In this document: positions 41,982-52,178 of the stretch, piece after piece
Layout: each line of letters opens with the position of its first letter
How positions within the stretch are numbered: position 1 is the stretch's first letter
From: Erysipelothrix sp.
GTDB taxonomy: Bacteria > Bacillota_I > Bacilli_A > Erysipelotrichales > Erysipelotrichaceae
Assembly: GCA_012727815.1 (NCBI GenBank)
Contig: JAAYGI010000005.1
Span: forward strand, 41,485 to 105,484
Direction: 5' to 3'
DNA: 64,000 nt
Position numbers and translations under genes: made by a program
The notes under the pieces: model-generated
The model's input: the letters and a program-made list of their open reading frames with translations, nothing else
The model's database searches: none
Told to the model about the DNA's origin: nothing

Positions 41982-42910
41982 ATTGTATTATGTGCCTTTT
42001 TAACCACTTCTATAAGACAGTTATATTTCAGTTCACTTAAAGTTAAACTTTCTATAATGTCTAATGATTCTTGATAGTATTTACTAGATTTTCTTTTAGC
42101 AAAACCTACACCATCGAATTTTTTAACCAGTTTATTGATCATTGATCGATCAAGATTTTTATTTTTACTCTCTGGATCTTTTTCAAATGAATATAATAAA
42201 GGAAGTGTCATCACACCTTGTTCAAAATCTGATTGAACTGGTTTCAATGCTTCGTCTTCATTAAATTCAAAATCTATACAGTCATCATTAATCTGAAACA
42301 TCATCCCTACTAGATCACCCAACTTCTTATACTTCTCAATTTCTACTTGATCATTAACAGAAGTTATGGCACCTGCATAAAATGAGGCTTCGAACAATTT
42401 TGCAGTTTTACCGCGAATTATTTCTAGGTAATCTTTAATACTTAAATTAAGGTTACCATTGTTAATATGTTGATTTAACTCTCCAACAGCTACATCAAGT
42501 AGTATATCTGAGAAGTTAAAATCTATATATTTGTTTTTATCTTCAATACCATTTAAATAACTCATGGCTAAAGCCAGTAAGTAATCTCCAGTTATTACAG
42601 CCGTTTTGTGGCCATATAATTTATGGAGTGTTGGAATACCACGTCTTGAATCTGCATCGTCCATAACGTCGTCATGAACAAGTGTTGCAAGATGGAATAT
42701 TTCAATCGCTGCTGCAAAACGAATTGCATCATCTGAAATATCATTGTTTTCATCAAGTGCACTAACAATAACTGAAAGCGCGCGAATTCCTTTTCCTTTT
42801 GCACCGCGTAAATGACTTGTGAACTTACGCACCACTAAAGCAGAGGTTGACAGTAATCTGTCAACCTCTGAATTTACTTTATCTAATGCTATTAATACTT
42901 GTTTATCCAC
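41978..42910 (-). CDS. Polyprenyl diphosphate synthase (DmkB/HepT-like)
   Basis: LVHDDVMDDADSRRGIPTLH and MMFQINDDCIDFE motifs. Confidence 0.9.
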   Translation of the reverse strand: MDKQVLIALDKVNSEVDRLLSTSALVVRKFTSHLRGAKGKGIRALSVIVSALDENNDISDDAIRFAAAIEIFHLATLVHDDVMDDADSRRGIPTLHKLYGHKTAVITGDYLLALAMSYLNGIEDKNKYIDFNFSDILLDVAVGELNQHINNGNLNLSIKDYLEIIRGKTAKLFEASFYAGAITSVNDQVEIEKYKKLGDLVGMMFQINDDCIDFEFNEDEALKPVQSDFEQGVMTLPLLYSFEKDPESKNKNLDRSMINKLVKKFDGVGFAKRKSSKYYQESLDIIESLTLSELKYNCLIEVVKKAHNTI

Positions 42911-42922
42911 AAAGAATCACCA

Positions 42923-44881
42923 CTAATCGTTATAGATATACCATTTTTTAACAAAGGGTATCTTGCTCCATAATTCTTTCAGTTTTGGCATTACCCAGTA
43001 ATCAAGTGATAATGCACGGCCACCTGTGAATAACAATGCGAATGCTGCAAAGAACATCCATGAGTTCACTAAGTACCAACCTGTAGTTGTTAAGAACATT
43101 AATTGTAATACGATTGAGAATCCTGCTGCAAGTGTTGTAAAGAGACCAACATTTAGTAATAAACCAATTCCGATTTCTGCAAACACCATGAATTTTTGCA
43201 TAAAGAATGCTAGGTTTTCATTTTTTAATAATACATTGTCTAAGAACCAGTTCATTAATGGAACATCAATTTTAAATGCAAATTGGTCCAATGTTGCTTC
43301 TTTTAATGTTGTTGTTGATAGGAAAATAACATGGAATAGATCAAAGAATTTCCAGTTAATAAGGATTTCAGCTGCTGATGCACCTGCTTCACCTGTTGCT
43401 GCTGAGGTTGCATCTGTTGCACCACTGCTTGCTCCTGGATTTAAAACACCTTCATAGAATGAATTTGCACCTGCAAAGAATTGATCTAATTGATATGTAT
43501 CTAACCAACCTTCAAAAATTTTATGAATTCCTTCAAATGCCCATACTGCACCTAACCATACTCTGATTGGGAAAGATACAAAGCTTGGTGATCTATTTGA
43601 TAAGTGTCCACCAACAAAGCTACGTCTGTTTCTTACTGTAAAGAATTCGTGGTTTAGGTATGAGAATATTTGATTCCAACCTAATACTTGAACAAAGTAA
43701 ACCATGTTAATGAAGTGTTTAGCAAACATTGCTAAGAATGATGGTAGGTTGAACATGAAGTTTGGTAAACCAACACGTGCTGTACCATAACGTCCACCAA
43801 CACAAACCATTACACCGTGAAAACTTGGCTTATATGCTTTAAATGCATCTGTTCCCTTAATTGTTGCTGTAATGTTTTTAGCTGCAGTTCCTGCACTGTG
43901 CTCAGCATTTTCAACCATTTGTGGTACTGCAACTTCTTGTCCTTCAGGAATGAAGTACATGTTGTCACCTACTACAAATACGTCTTCTTTACCAAGTGCA
44001 CGTAAGTATGCATCAGTTTCGATACGACCACCACGTTGTGCTGCTTCTAGTTTTGCACCAGATTCAGCTGCAACTGAAGATGATTCAATACCTGCAGTCC
44101 AGATAACTGTATTTGTTTTTTCACGTAGGATATCATCACCACGTTTGTATTCGATATAGTCTTCACCCACTGCACAAACAAATGAATTGAATTCTAAACG
44201 AACACCCATTTTAACCAAACGTTTTTCAACGCGGTTTGATAGTTTTTCAGGAAGAATTGGAACTGCTCTTGATAAGCCGTCCACATTTACCAATGTTACA
44301 TCTTCTGGGTTTACACCGTATTCTTTTGATACATAAGGAACATATTCTGCAAGTTCCCCAATCATCTCAACACCTGTAAATCCAGCTCCAACTACGTGGA
44401 ATGTAAGCATTTCTTTACGTGCTGCTTCATCTGCAACACCTGCTGCTGTACGGAATACATCGCGAATACGATCACGCAGTTTTACTGCATCATCATATGA
44501 CCATAATGTATATGTATTTTCCTTAGCACCTTCAACACCAAAGTATGTTGGTTTTGAACCTGTTGCAAGTACTACTACATCATATTCGTATGATGCTGCT
44601 TTACCTGTAACAACTTTTTTATCGAAATCGATATTTTGTACTTCGTCTAATTTAACATCTACCTTACGGTTTGCAAATATTTTCTTTAAATCCATACGAA
44701 TACTTGATTCGTCTACTCTGTATGCAGCAACTTCATGAAGTTCTGTCAACATTGTATGGAATGGATTCTTGTCAATAATTGTGATGTTTACATCATCTTG
44801 TTTTTTAAATTTCTTTGCTAATTTTTTTGCAGTTAATATACCTGCATAACCAGCTCCGACTACTACTATATTTTTTTTCAC
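42923..44881 (-). CDS. ndh2: Type II NADH dehydrogenase with C-terminal DoxX-like membrane domain
   Basis: VVVGAGYAGILTAKKLAKKF, FHVVGAGFTGVEMIGELAEY, then a ~240-aa polytopic C-terminal region; GTG start. Confidence 0.88.
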   Translation of the reverse strand: MKKNIVVVGAGYAGILTAKKLAKKFKKQDDVNITIIDKNPFHTMLTELHEVAAYRVDESSIRMDLKKIFANRKVDVKLDEVQNIDFDKKVVTGKAASYEYDVVVLATGSKPTYFGVEGAKENTYTLWSYDDAVKLRDRIRDVFRTAAGVADEAARKEMLTFHVVGAGFTGVEMIGELAEYVPYVSKEYGVNPEDVTLVNVDGLSRAVPILPEKLSNRVEKRLVKMGVRLEFNSFVCAVGEDYIEYKRGDDILREKTNTVIWTAGIESSSVAAESGAKLEAAQRGGRIETDAYLRALGKEDVFVVGDNMYFIPEGQEVAVPQMVENAEHSAGTAAKNITATIKGTDAFKAYKPSFHGVMVCVGGRYGTARVGLPNFMFNLPSFLAMFAKHFINMVYFVQVLGWNQIFSYLNHEFFTVRNRRSFVGGHLSNRSPSFVSFPIRVWLGAVWAFEGIHKIFEGWLDTYQLDQFFAGANSFYEGVLNPGASSGATDATSAATGEAGASAAEILINWKFFDLFHVIFLSTTTLKEATLDQFAFKIDVPLMNWFLDNVLLKNENLAFFMQKFMVFAEIGIGLLLNVGLFTTLAAGFSIVLQLMFLTTTGWYLVNSWMFFAAFALLFTGGRALSLDYWVMPKLKELWSKIPFVKKWYIYND

Positions 44882-44908
44882 TATAACTCCTCCTTATACG
44901 CTTATTAA

Positions 44909-44937
44909 TTATACTAATGTGAACTTTTGCTTACAAA
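44909..44937 (-). promoter_or_regulatory. Candidate ndh2 promoter
   Basis: Minus strand TTGTAA-N17-TATAAT with GTTCACA in the spacer. Confidence 0.5.
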
Positions 44938-45011
44938 CAAATTACCCGCTATATTCCACTATTTTCATTAATAATCACACATTTGCGTTTGAATGCGCTT
45001 TTCAGACAAAA

Positions 45012-45042
45012 CTTTGTGAACGTTATTCACAAGTTCACAAAG
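45012..45042. promoter_or_regulatory. Inverted repeat CTTTGTGAAC-N11-GTTCACAAAG between leuS and ndh2 (operator or leuS terminator)
   Basis: Perfect 10-bp arms. Confidence 0.55.
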
Positions 45043-45059
45043 TCTTCGTAATCTTTATA

Positions 45060-47456
45060 CTATTTTACAACAATATTCACAATCTTGTTTTTGATAACAA
45101 TCTCTTTAATGACTGTTTTACCTTCTATATTCTTAATTACATTGGCTTCTTTATAAACAAGTTCTAGTAAACTCTTCTCATCAAGATTACTTGATGCCAT
45201 GAATTTAGCTCTTACTTTTCCATTAATTTGTGCAACAATTTCAATTTCATCCAGGATTAATTTTTCTGGATCGTATGTTGGCCAAGTAGAATATGTGATA
45301 TCAGTTTCACCTGTTACTTGAGTATATAACTCTTCACCAAGGTGTGGAGCATAGACTGCAAACATTTTAATGAATCCTATTGCATATTCTTTGTATAGTT
45401 TTCCTGTTTTATATGCTTCGTTAACAAATATCATTAACTGTGATATGGCTGTATTAAAACCAAAGTTATCTAAATCTCTTGTTACCTTCTCAACTGTAGC
45501 GTGATAGATATAATCTAGTGATCCATCATTTTCTTCAACAATCATGTTGTTTTCATTAAACAAACGGTAGACTCTATCTACCCAACGTTTTGTTCCATCA
45601 AGTCCACGTTCTGACCAAGGAATTGCTCCATCAAATGGACCCATGAACATTTCATATAAACGTAATGCATCTGCACCATGAGATAATACGATATCATCAG
45701 GGTTAACAACGTTACCACGTGATTTACTCATTTTCTCATTGTTATCACCTAAGATCATTCCTTGGTGATATAGTTTCGCGAATGGTTCTTTTGTATCAAC
45801 AACACCAATATCATATAGTACTTTATGCCAGAATCTTGCATAGAGTAAGTGAAGTACAGCATGCTCTGCTCCACCTACATATAAGTCAACTGGTAGCCAG
45901 TGTTCTAATAATTTTGGATCAGCGATTGCTTCATCATTTTGTGGATCTAAGAATCGCATGTAATACCAGCAGCTACCTGCCCATTGTGGCATTGTATTTG
46001 TTTCTCTTGTACCTTTTGAGCCATCAGCAAATTCAACGTCTAACCAATCTTCAGCATTTGCTAAAGGTGATCTACCATCAGGTGCTGGTTTGTAGTTAAC
46101 AACTTCTGGTAATTCAAGTGGTAATTCATCAAGTTGTAATGTACGCATTGTTCCATCTTCCATATGTACTACAGGAATTGGTTCACCCCAATAACGTTGA
46201 CGTGAGAATAACCAGTCTCTTAATCTATAAGTAATTTTAGCTTCACCAAGTTCTTTGTCTACAAGCCATTTGTTCATGACTTTAATAGCTTCTTCTTTAT
46301 CAAGTCCATTGATGAAATCTGAATTTATATGTAATCCATCTTCTGTATAAGCTTCTTCTTGTGCATCCGCACCTTCAATTACAGATACAATCTCAAGATT
46401 ATACTTAACAGCAAATTCATGGTCTCTTTCATCATGTGCTGGAACAGCCATAATGGCACCTGTTCCATAACTTGCAAGAACATAGTCTGCTATATAAATA
46501 GGAACTTCTTTACCGTTTACAGGGTTAATTGCATATGCACCTGTAAATACTCCTGACTTCTCTTTATTAAGCTCTGTACGCTCTAAATCACTCTTATGTT
46601 GTGTTTCTTTTAAGTATGCATCAACTGCCTCTTTTTGTTCTGCTGTAGTTACAGCTTCAACAAATGGGTGCTCTGGTGCAAGTACGCAGTATGTTGCTCC
46701 AAATAAAGTATCGGCACGTGTTGTAAAGATTGTAAACTCTTTATCATGGTCTTTAACCTTAAAAATTACATTCGTTCCAACTGATTTACCAATCCAGTTA
46801 ATTTGCATTTCTTTGGTAGATGCTGGCCAATCAACAAGTTCTAAATCTTCTAGTAGTCTTTCAGCATATTCTGTAATCTTTAAAACCCATTGTCTCATTG
46901 GTACTCTAATTACATCAAAGCCACCAACTTCACTTTTACCATCAATAATCTCTTCGTTTGCAAGTACTGTTCCCAGTTCAGGACAGAAGTTAACAGGCTT
47001 GTTATCAATATATGCAAGACCTTTATCGTATAGTTTTGTAAAGATCCATTGTGTCCATTTTACATAATTGGTATCTGTTGTAGAAAACTCCTTAGTCCAG
47101 TCATAAGAAAGTCCTAATGATTTTATTTGATTCTTAAATACTTCAATGTTTTGTTTTGTAAACTCTTCAGGATGGTTTCCTGTTTTTAAAGCAAATTGTT
47201 CTGCTGGAAGACCAAATGCATCCCAACCCATTGGGTGAAGTACATTAAAACCTTGCATTCTTTTCTTACGTGCAAGAACATCTGTTGCCGTATATCCACG
47301 TGGATGTCCTACGTGTAGTCCATCTCCTGATGGATATGGGAACATATCTAAAATATAATACTTAGGTTTAGAAAAATCATACACATCCGTTTTGAATGAT
47401 TCATTCTCTTCCCAATATTTTTGCCATTTCTTTTCAATTTCTAAATGATTAAACAT
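45060..47456 (-). CDS. leuS: Leucyl-tRNA synthetase
   Basis: [38 protein letters not shown]. Confidence 0.96.
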   Translation of the reverse strand: MFNHLEIEKKWQKYWEENESFKTDVYDFSKPKYYILDMFPYPSGDGLHVGHPRGYTATDVLARKKRMQGFNVLHPMGWDAFGLPAEQFALKTGNHPEEFTKQNIEVFKNQIKSLGLSYDWTKEFSTTDTNYVKWTQWIFTKLYDKGLAYIDNKPVNFCPELGTVLANEEIIDGKSEVGGFDVIRVPMRQWVLKITEYAERLLEDLELVDWPASTKEMQINWIGKSVGTNVIFKVKDHDKEFTIFTTRADTLFGATYCVLAPEHPFVEAVTTAEQKEAVDAYLKETQHKSDLERTELNKEKSGVFTGAYAINPVNGKEVPIYIADYVLASYGTGAIMAVPAHDERDHEFAVKYNLEIVSVIEGADAQEEAYTEDGLHINSDFINGLDKEEAIKVMNKWLVDKELGEAKITYRLRDWLFSRQRYWGEPIPVVHMEDGTMRTLQLDELPLELPEVVNYKPAPDGRSPLANAEDWLDVEFADGSKGTRETNTMPQWAGSCWYYMRFLDPQNDEAIADPKLLEHWLPVDLYVGGAEHAVLHLLYARFWHKVLYDIGVVDTKEPFAKLYHQGMILGDNNEKMSKSRGNVVNPDDIVLSHGADALRLYEMFMGPFDGAIPWSERGLDGTKRWVDRVYRLFNENNMIVEENDGSLDYIYHATVEKVTRDLDNFGFNTAISQLMIFVNEAYKTGKLYKEYAIGFIKMFAVYAPHLGEELYTQVTGETDITYSTWPTYDPEKLILDEIEIVAQINGKVRAKFMASSNLDEKSLLELVYKEANVIKNIEGKTVIKEIVIKNKIVNIVVK

Positions 47457-47469
47457 AATTTCCTCCTCG

Positions 47470-47700
47470 TAAAATTAAAAAAAGGCCCGCAAACTAGGAC
47501 GATTGTTCTACCGCGGTACCACCTAAATTCTTATACATAATAGGTATAAGCTCTTAATCCTTTAACGCAGGTAACTCGCTTCTTTCTAACGATTCAAAAG
47601 AAGTGCTCCAAGATGAGTTCAATAGCTTAACTTGTTGATTTCCACCATCCATCAACTCTCTATTTAAGTATTACTATTTACTAGTTCTTATCATTGCTTT
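47470..47700 (-). promoter_or_regulatory. T-box leader upstream of leuS
   Basis: T-box AGGTGGTACCGCGG (47511-47524); candidate specifier CTC (47615-47617). Confidence 0.9.
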
Positions 47701-47903
47701 TAATACCTCTTAACTATAAGAGTTTACGACTAAATTGTCAACCTTTATAGATTTTCAGTGCTAGAAGACTGATAAAAGAAAAAAGTTAAACCTAAATTGA
47801 AATTAATTCAATATAGCGGTCTAACTTATTTAATCCATGATAATGATTTGCTCACTTTTTAATACTAGATCCATAATATTCAAATATGATATTAATAAGC
47901 CAA

Positions 47904-49025
47904 TTATAAAATGTACTTTCCTGCTGTAAATCCTGTAACAAGTGCGGAAGTTATATTATATCCTCCGGTAAATGAACTCATATCTAATAATTCTCCAGCA
48001 AAGGATAAGTCTTCATTAAGTTTAGAACCCATTGTCTTTGGATTAACTTCCTTTAAATTAATACCACCATTAGTTACAAAAGCATATTTGAATCCACGGG
48101 TATCGTAGATTGTCATTTTAAAGTTCTTAAGGTTGTATAGAAGTTCACCCTCTAATGTTGATATATAATCAATCAATCTTTTTTGATAGTTAAAATGAGT
48201 TTCATCTAACTCATGCACATTTGGAAAGAAATCTATTGAGATTGTCACAGGTCCCTTTTCAATAAGTTTTTGTATTTCAAAACTACTTCTAAGTGCTGCT
48301 GGACCTGATAGGCCAAAGTGTGCAAAAAGTAAGTCATGGGTAATGTTAGATTTAACTTTATTTCCATCATAAACTTTAATGTTTACGTCTTTAAATGATA
48401 AACCTTGAAGTGTCTTTTCTTGGATTAATGTATCATTTGATACAAGTGGCACCTCTGCTGGTAAAAGATTTGTTACACTATGATTAAACAATTCGCTGAG
48501 TTTGTATCCTGTACCATCAGATCCAGTATTAGGAAGTGTTCTACCGCCACATGCTAAAATTATTTTATCATATGTGTATGATTTTGATTCCGTCTCAATT
48601 AACTTTTTATCTACATCTATATTATTAACAATCTGATCAAAAATAATGTGTACTCCTAATTTTCTAATTACACTTTCCAACGTATCAACAATGTCTTTAG
48701 ATTTATTCGAAACAGGAAAAATGCGACCATGGTCTTCCTCTTTCAAAGGACAGCCATTTTCTTCAAAAAAATTAATAATATCATAGGGTTCAAAGTTTGA
48801 TAGTGCACTGTATAGAAACCTACCATTTTTAGGTGTGTTATCAATTACAGTTTTTGCTTCAACATTGGCACTAACATTACATCTTCCACCACCTGTTAAA
48901 CGCATCTTTCTCCCCAATACACTGTTTCTTTCTAGTAAAAAAACATCCGCTTTTGGATGATGTTTTTTAGTAGATATTGCAGACATCATTCCTGATGGTC
49001 CACCACCAATTATAAATACTTTCAT
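47904..49025 (-). CDS. HI0933-family flavoprotein (NAD(P)/FAD-dependent oxidoreductase)
   Basis: MKVFIIGGGPSGMMSAISTKKHHPKADVFLLERN, RKMRLTGGGRCNVSAN, GGRTLPNTGSDGTGY. Confidence 0.9.
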   Translation of the reverse strand: MKVFIIGGGPSGMMSAISTKKHHPKADVFLLERNSVLGRKMRLTGGGRCNVSANVEAKTVIDNTPKNGRFLYSALSNFEPYDIINFFEENGCPLKEEDHGRIFPVSNKSKDIVDTLESVIRKLGVHIIFDQIVNNIDVDKKLIETESKSYTYDKIILACGGRTLPNTGSDGTGYKLSELFNHSVTNLLPAEVPLVSNDTLIQEKTLQGLSFKDVNIKVYDGNKVKSNITHDLLFAHFGLSGPAALRSSFEIQKLIEKGPVTISIDFFPNVHELDETHFNYQKRLIDYISTLEGELLYNLKNFKMTIYDTRGFKYAFVTNGGINLKEVNPKTMGSKLNEDLSFAGELLDMSSFTGGYNITSALVTGFTAGKYIL

Positions 49026-49176
49026 ATATAAATACTTCCTATCTCTTTTGTATATCCTACCACAATCATACTATATAGTTAATACAAGATTAATAACTAT
49101 AATGGTTTTAAGTTCTATATACTAACATAATCAACCGTTATAGTTTATAATAACAGTATAGAAAAGAGGAAAATTT

Positions 49177-50067
49177 ATGAAGTATGTATCTAAAATTGAT
49201 GGACATATTACGCATATGTCTTACAAAGAAGTAGCTGGTGCCAAGTATAATGTTTTAATCGTACATGGTATGGCAGAACATCGCTTTCGTTATGAGAAAT
49301 TTATGGATAGTCTGGCTTTACATAATATCAATTCCTACGCGCTTGACTTAAGAGGTCATGGTGAGAGTAAAGTAGATAATATGTTTGGATACTTTGGAAA
49401 AAGCGATGGCTATAAGCACCAAATCGCCGATATACATGGGATTGTTGAAATGATTAAAAGTAAGTCTGATTTACCACTAATCATTTATGGTCATTCAATG
49501 GGTTCCCTATTTTCAAGAGCTTATACTAAACATTTTCCTAATCGTATCGATAAACTGATTTTATCAGGTTCACCTTATCTTCCAGATAACTTTAAACTTG
49601 CTAAAAAAGGTGTTCAACTTGTTGCAAATATCACCCCTAAAAAACCAGCTCAAATTATTGCAAACTTTATTAATAAAACTTTGAATAAGGATATTACTAA
49701 TCCAAGAACAGATCTTGATTGGCTTTCATTTGACAGTCAAAATGTGGATAACTATATTAGTGATCCTATGTGTAACTTCCCTTTTACATATTCTGGATAT
49801 CTAGATTTATTCAATCTACTTTCTGAAGTATACCTTCAGTCATGGGATCAAGTCGATTCAGATATGCCAATTCTTTTCCAAATAGGTGCATATGACCCTT
49901 GTCCTAATTTTGAGAACAATGGTTATAATAGAGCTCTACTCTTATTAAAAAGTATTGGATATCGAAACATACACAGTATTGTCTATGATAAATCAAGACA
50001 TGAATTACTCAATGACTTAGAAAAAGATACCGTGACACACGATATCTTAGATTTCATATTAAATTAA
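49177..50067 (+). CDS. Alpha/beta hydrolase (monoglyceride lipase-like)
   Basis: VLIVHGMAEHRFRYEKF, LDLRGHGESK, IIYGHSMGSLFSRAY. Confidence 0.9.
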   Translation: MKYVSKIDGHITHMSYKEVAGAKYNVLIVHGMAEHRFRYEKFMDSLALHNINSYALDLRGHGESKVDNMFGYFGKSDGYKHQIADIHGIVEMIKSKSDLPLIIYGHSMGSLFSRAYTKHFPNRIDKLILSGSPYLPDNFKLAKKGVQLVANITPKKPAQIIANFINKTLNKDITNPRTDLDWLSFDSQNVDNYISDPMCNFPFTYSGYLDLFNLLSEVYLQSWDQVDSDMPILFQIGAYDPCPNFENNGYNRALLLLKSIGYRNIHSIVYDKSRHELLNDLEKDTVTHDILDFILN

Positions 50068-50069
50068 CA

Positions 50070-50093
50070 ACTAAACACCTTCGGGTGTTTTTT
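50070..50093 (+). terminator. Intrinsic terminator
   Basis: AAACACCTTCGGGTGTTTTTTT. Confidence 0.85.
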
Positions 50094-50941
50094 TAAACTC
50101 TTGAGACTCCTACTCCAAAGCCTTCTCTACCACTGTGTGTAGATAGTGCTACTGAAATCTTCTCAATTGAAATTTCTTCAGCCTTATCAAATTTACTCTT
50201 TGCATAAGCCATAATCTTTGCAAAATCCATTTTAGAGTCTGCATGTAGTAGTACAACTCTATACTTATCTAAATCTTTTACATAATCATAAGCTGCATCA
50301 ATTGTTTTAGTGATTGCTTTTTGGTAACCACGTGCTTTTGCACATGTGTAATATACACCTTCATCGCTTACTGAAATAACAGGTCTTAAGTTTAATACAT
50401 TTGCTACAGTTCCTGCAACAGCACCAATACGTCCACCTTTAATTAAGTAATCAAGTGTACTTAGCGTAAAGAATACATTTGCATTAAGTTTTGTATCTTC
50501 TATATCTTTTAATATTTCATCAAATGTATAACCTGCTTCTAATTTTTCACTTGCTCTTACTGCTACATAACCTGCACCAACACTAATACGAAGTGTATCA
50601 ATAACTGCTATTTTCATACCTTCGAATGCTTCTGTAAAGTTTCTAATAACATTATATGTTCCTGACATTGCAGATGTAATTGTTACAACAATTGCATGTG
50701 TATAGCCTTGTTCTTTAATATCATTGAATAACTTTTCAATCACTTCACCACCTGGTAGTGATGAGCTTACTTTGGAAGTTTCCATAGCTTGAAATACTTC
50801 TTCTCCTGTTATATCAACACCATCAGTATAACTTTTGTCACCTATATTTATTTGTAAAGGAATTCTAAATATATTATGGTCCCCTCTAATATAATCTGTA
50901 ACATCCGTTGCTGAATCAACAACAATTGCAATTTTCTCCAT
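50093..50941 (-). CDS. DegV family fatty-acid-binding protein
   Basis: IAIVVDSATDVTDYI, SSLPGGEVIEKLF, TSAMSGTYN. Confidence 0.92.
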   Translation of the reverse strand: MEKIAIVVDSATDVTDYIRGDHNIFRIPLQINIGDKSYTDGVDITGEEVFQAMETSKVSSSLPGGEVIEKLFNDIKEQGYTHAIVVTITSAMSGTYNVIRNFTEAFEGMKIAVIDTLRISVGAGYVAVRASEKLEAGYTFDEILKDIEDTKLNANVFFTLSTLDYLIKGGRIGAVAGTVANVLNLRPVISVSDEGVYYTCAKARGYQKAITKTIDAAYDYVKDLDKYRVVLLHADSKMDFAKIMAYAKSKFDKAEEISIEKISVALSTHSGREGFGVGVSRV

Positions 50942-51475
50942 TTAAATGTCCTCCTTGGATACTAAATATTTAAAAGAATAGTCTGCTAATAACTTCGCTG
51001 AGAAGGCAAGTGTTGCCGCCTTGAAAGGAATTGCCATTGATCCTTTAATATCATCTTTTTGAAAGGTATATGATGGACCTTTTATTTCTCCCAATGTAAA
51101 CTTCATACTCTCTTCGATGTAATCAATAAGTAAGTTATAACTTGTCTCTATTCCATACATCTCAATTGCTTTGTCTACTGCTGCTGAAATATTATGTATA
51201 TTCATTATTTTTTTTAAAATTGTAATAGCAATGATATACACCAAGTGGTCACGCTCATAACGTTTCTTCTCTGGTGCAGGCATAACTTTATGTTTAACAT
51301 AATTATTAATCATTGCTTGTGTTAAAATTACATCATCAAATGCAAATAAAACAGATAATTTTACATTGACATATTCCAGTATTTGGTCAAGATATAATGA
51401 GATTTCACTTAGTTCTTCATATCTTGGTAAATGAATTAAGGGTAGTTCTTCTATCCACTTTTCAAAATCTTTCAT
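50942..51475 (-). CDS. DUF1836-like protein
   Basis: ILTQAMINNYVKHKVMPAPEKKRYERDHLVYIIAITILK; adjacent to DegV. Confidence 0.8.
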   Translation of the reverse strand: MKDFEKWIEELPLIHLPRYEELSEISLYLDQILEYVNVKLSVLFAFDDVILTQAMINNYVKHKVMPAPEKKRYERDHLVYIIAITILKKIMNIHNISAAVDKAIEMYGIETSYNLLIDYIEESMKFTLGEIKGPSYTFQKDDIKGSMAIPFKAATLAFSAKLLADYSFKYLVSKEDI

Positions 51476-51619
51476 CTTATCACCTAGTCTACGATACTAG
51501 GTTATCATATTACAACAATTACATCAATATAAATCAGTCAAAATATTGAAAACGTATACAAGTTTTATCAATTTTTATCATATTGTCTTGGAACTTGTGA
51601 AATTGGATTAAGATATAAA

Positions 51620-51647
51620 AAATAACAGACTAAGGTCTGTTATTTTT
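51620..51647 (-). terminator. Intrinsic terminator
   Basis: Minus strand AATAACAGACCTTAGTCTGTTATTTTTT. Confidence 0.8.
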
Positions 51648-52178
51648 AAAGTCACATGTGTTGATATGATCATCAATCATTCCGATTGCTTGCATGTAGG
51701 AATACATGATTGTAGGCCCAACAAATTTAAATCCTATCTTTTTTAAATCATTTGATATTTGGATAGATAGTTTATTTGATGCTACTGCTGCATCTGTTTC
51801 TTTTACGTCATTTATGATTTGTTTGAAATCTACATACTTCCACATGAATGAATCCATATCTATATTATTTTCTTTGATTAGTTTTGCATTGTGAATGATA
51901 CTGGTAATTTTTAGTTTATGTCTTATGATGGATGCATCTTGCATCAATCGTTCAACATCCGATTCATCCATTTTTGATATTTTATCGATATCGAAGTTGT
52001 GAAATGCTTTTCTATAAGCTTCCCGTCTTAATAAGATGGTACGCCAACTTAAGCCTGCTTGCATCATCTCTAGTACAAGCATTTCAAACAGGTATCTGTT
52101 GTCATGTGACTCTTTGCACCATTCATTATCATGATACTCAAGTTCTACATCTATGACAGGCCATGTACACCTTTTCAT
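51630..52178 (-). CDS. tag: DNA-3-methyladenine glycosylase I
   Basis: CTWPVIDVELEYHDNEWC, LFEMLVLEMMQAGLSWRTIL. Confidence 0.9.
   Translation of the reverse strand: MKRCTWPVIDVELEYHDNEWCKESHDNRYLFEMLVLEMMQAGLSWRTILLRREAYRKAFHNFDIDKISKMDESDVERLMQDASIIRHKLKITSIIHNAKLIKENNIDMDSFMWKYVDFKQIINDVKETDAAVASNKLSIQISNDLKKIGFKFVGPTIMYSYMQAIGMIDDHINTCDFKNNRP

Noticed and set aside
42923-44881. Plus-strand ORFs antisense to ndh2 (43026-43457, 43378-43566, 43817-44005, 43872-44159)
   Set aside because: They lie wholly inside a strongly supported gene on the other strand, show no family motifs and are low complexity; treated as shadow ORFs. The same applies to other opposite-strand ORFs in the track.
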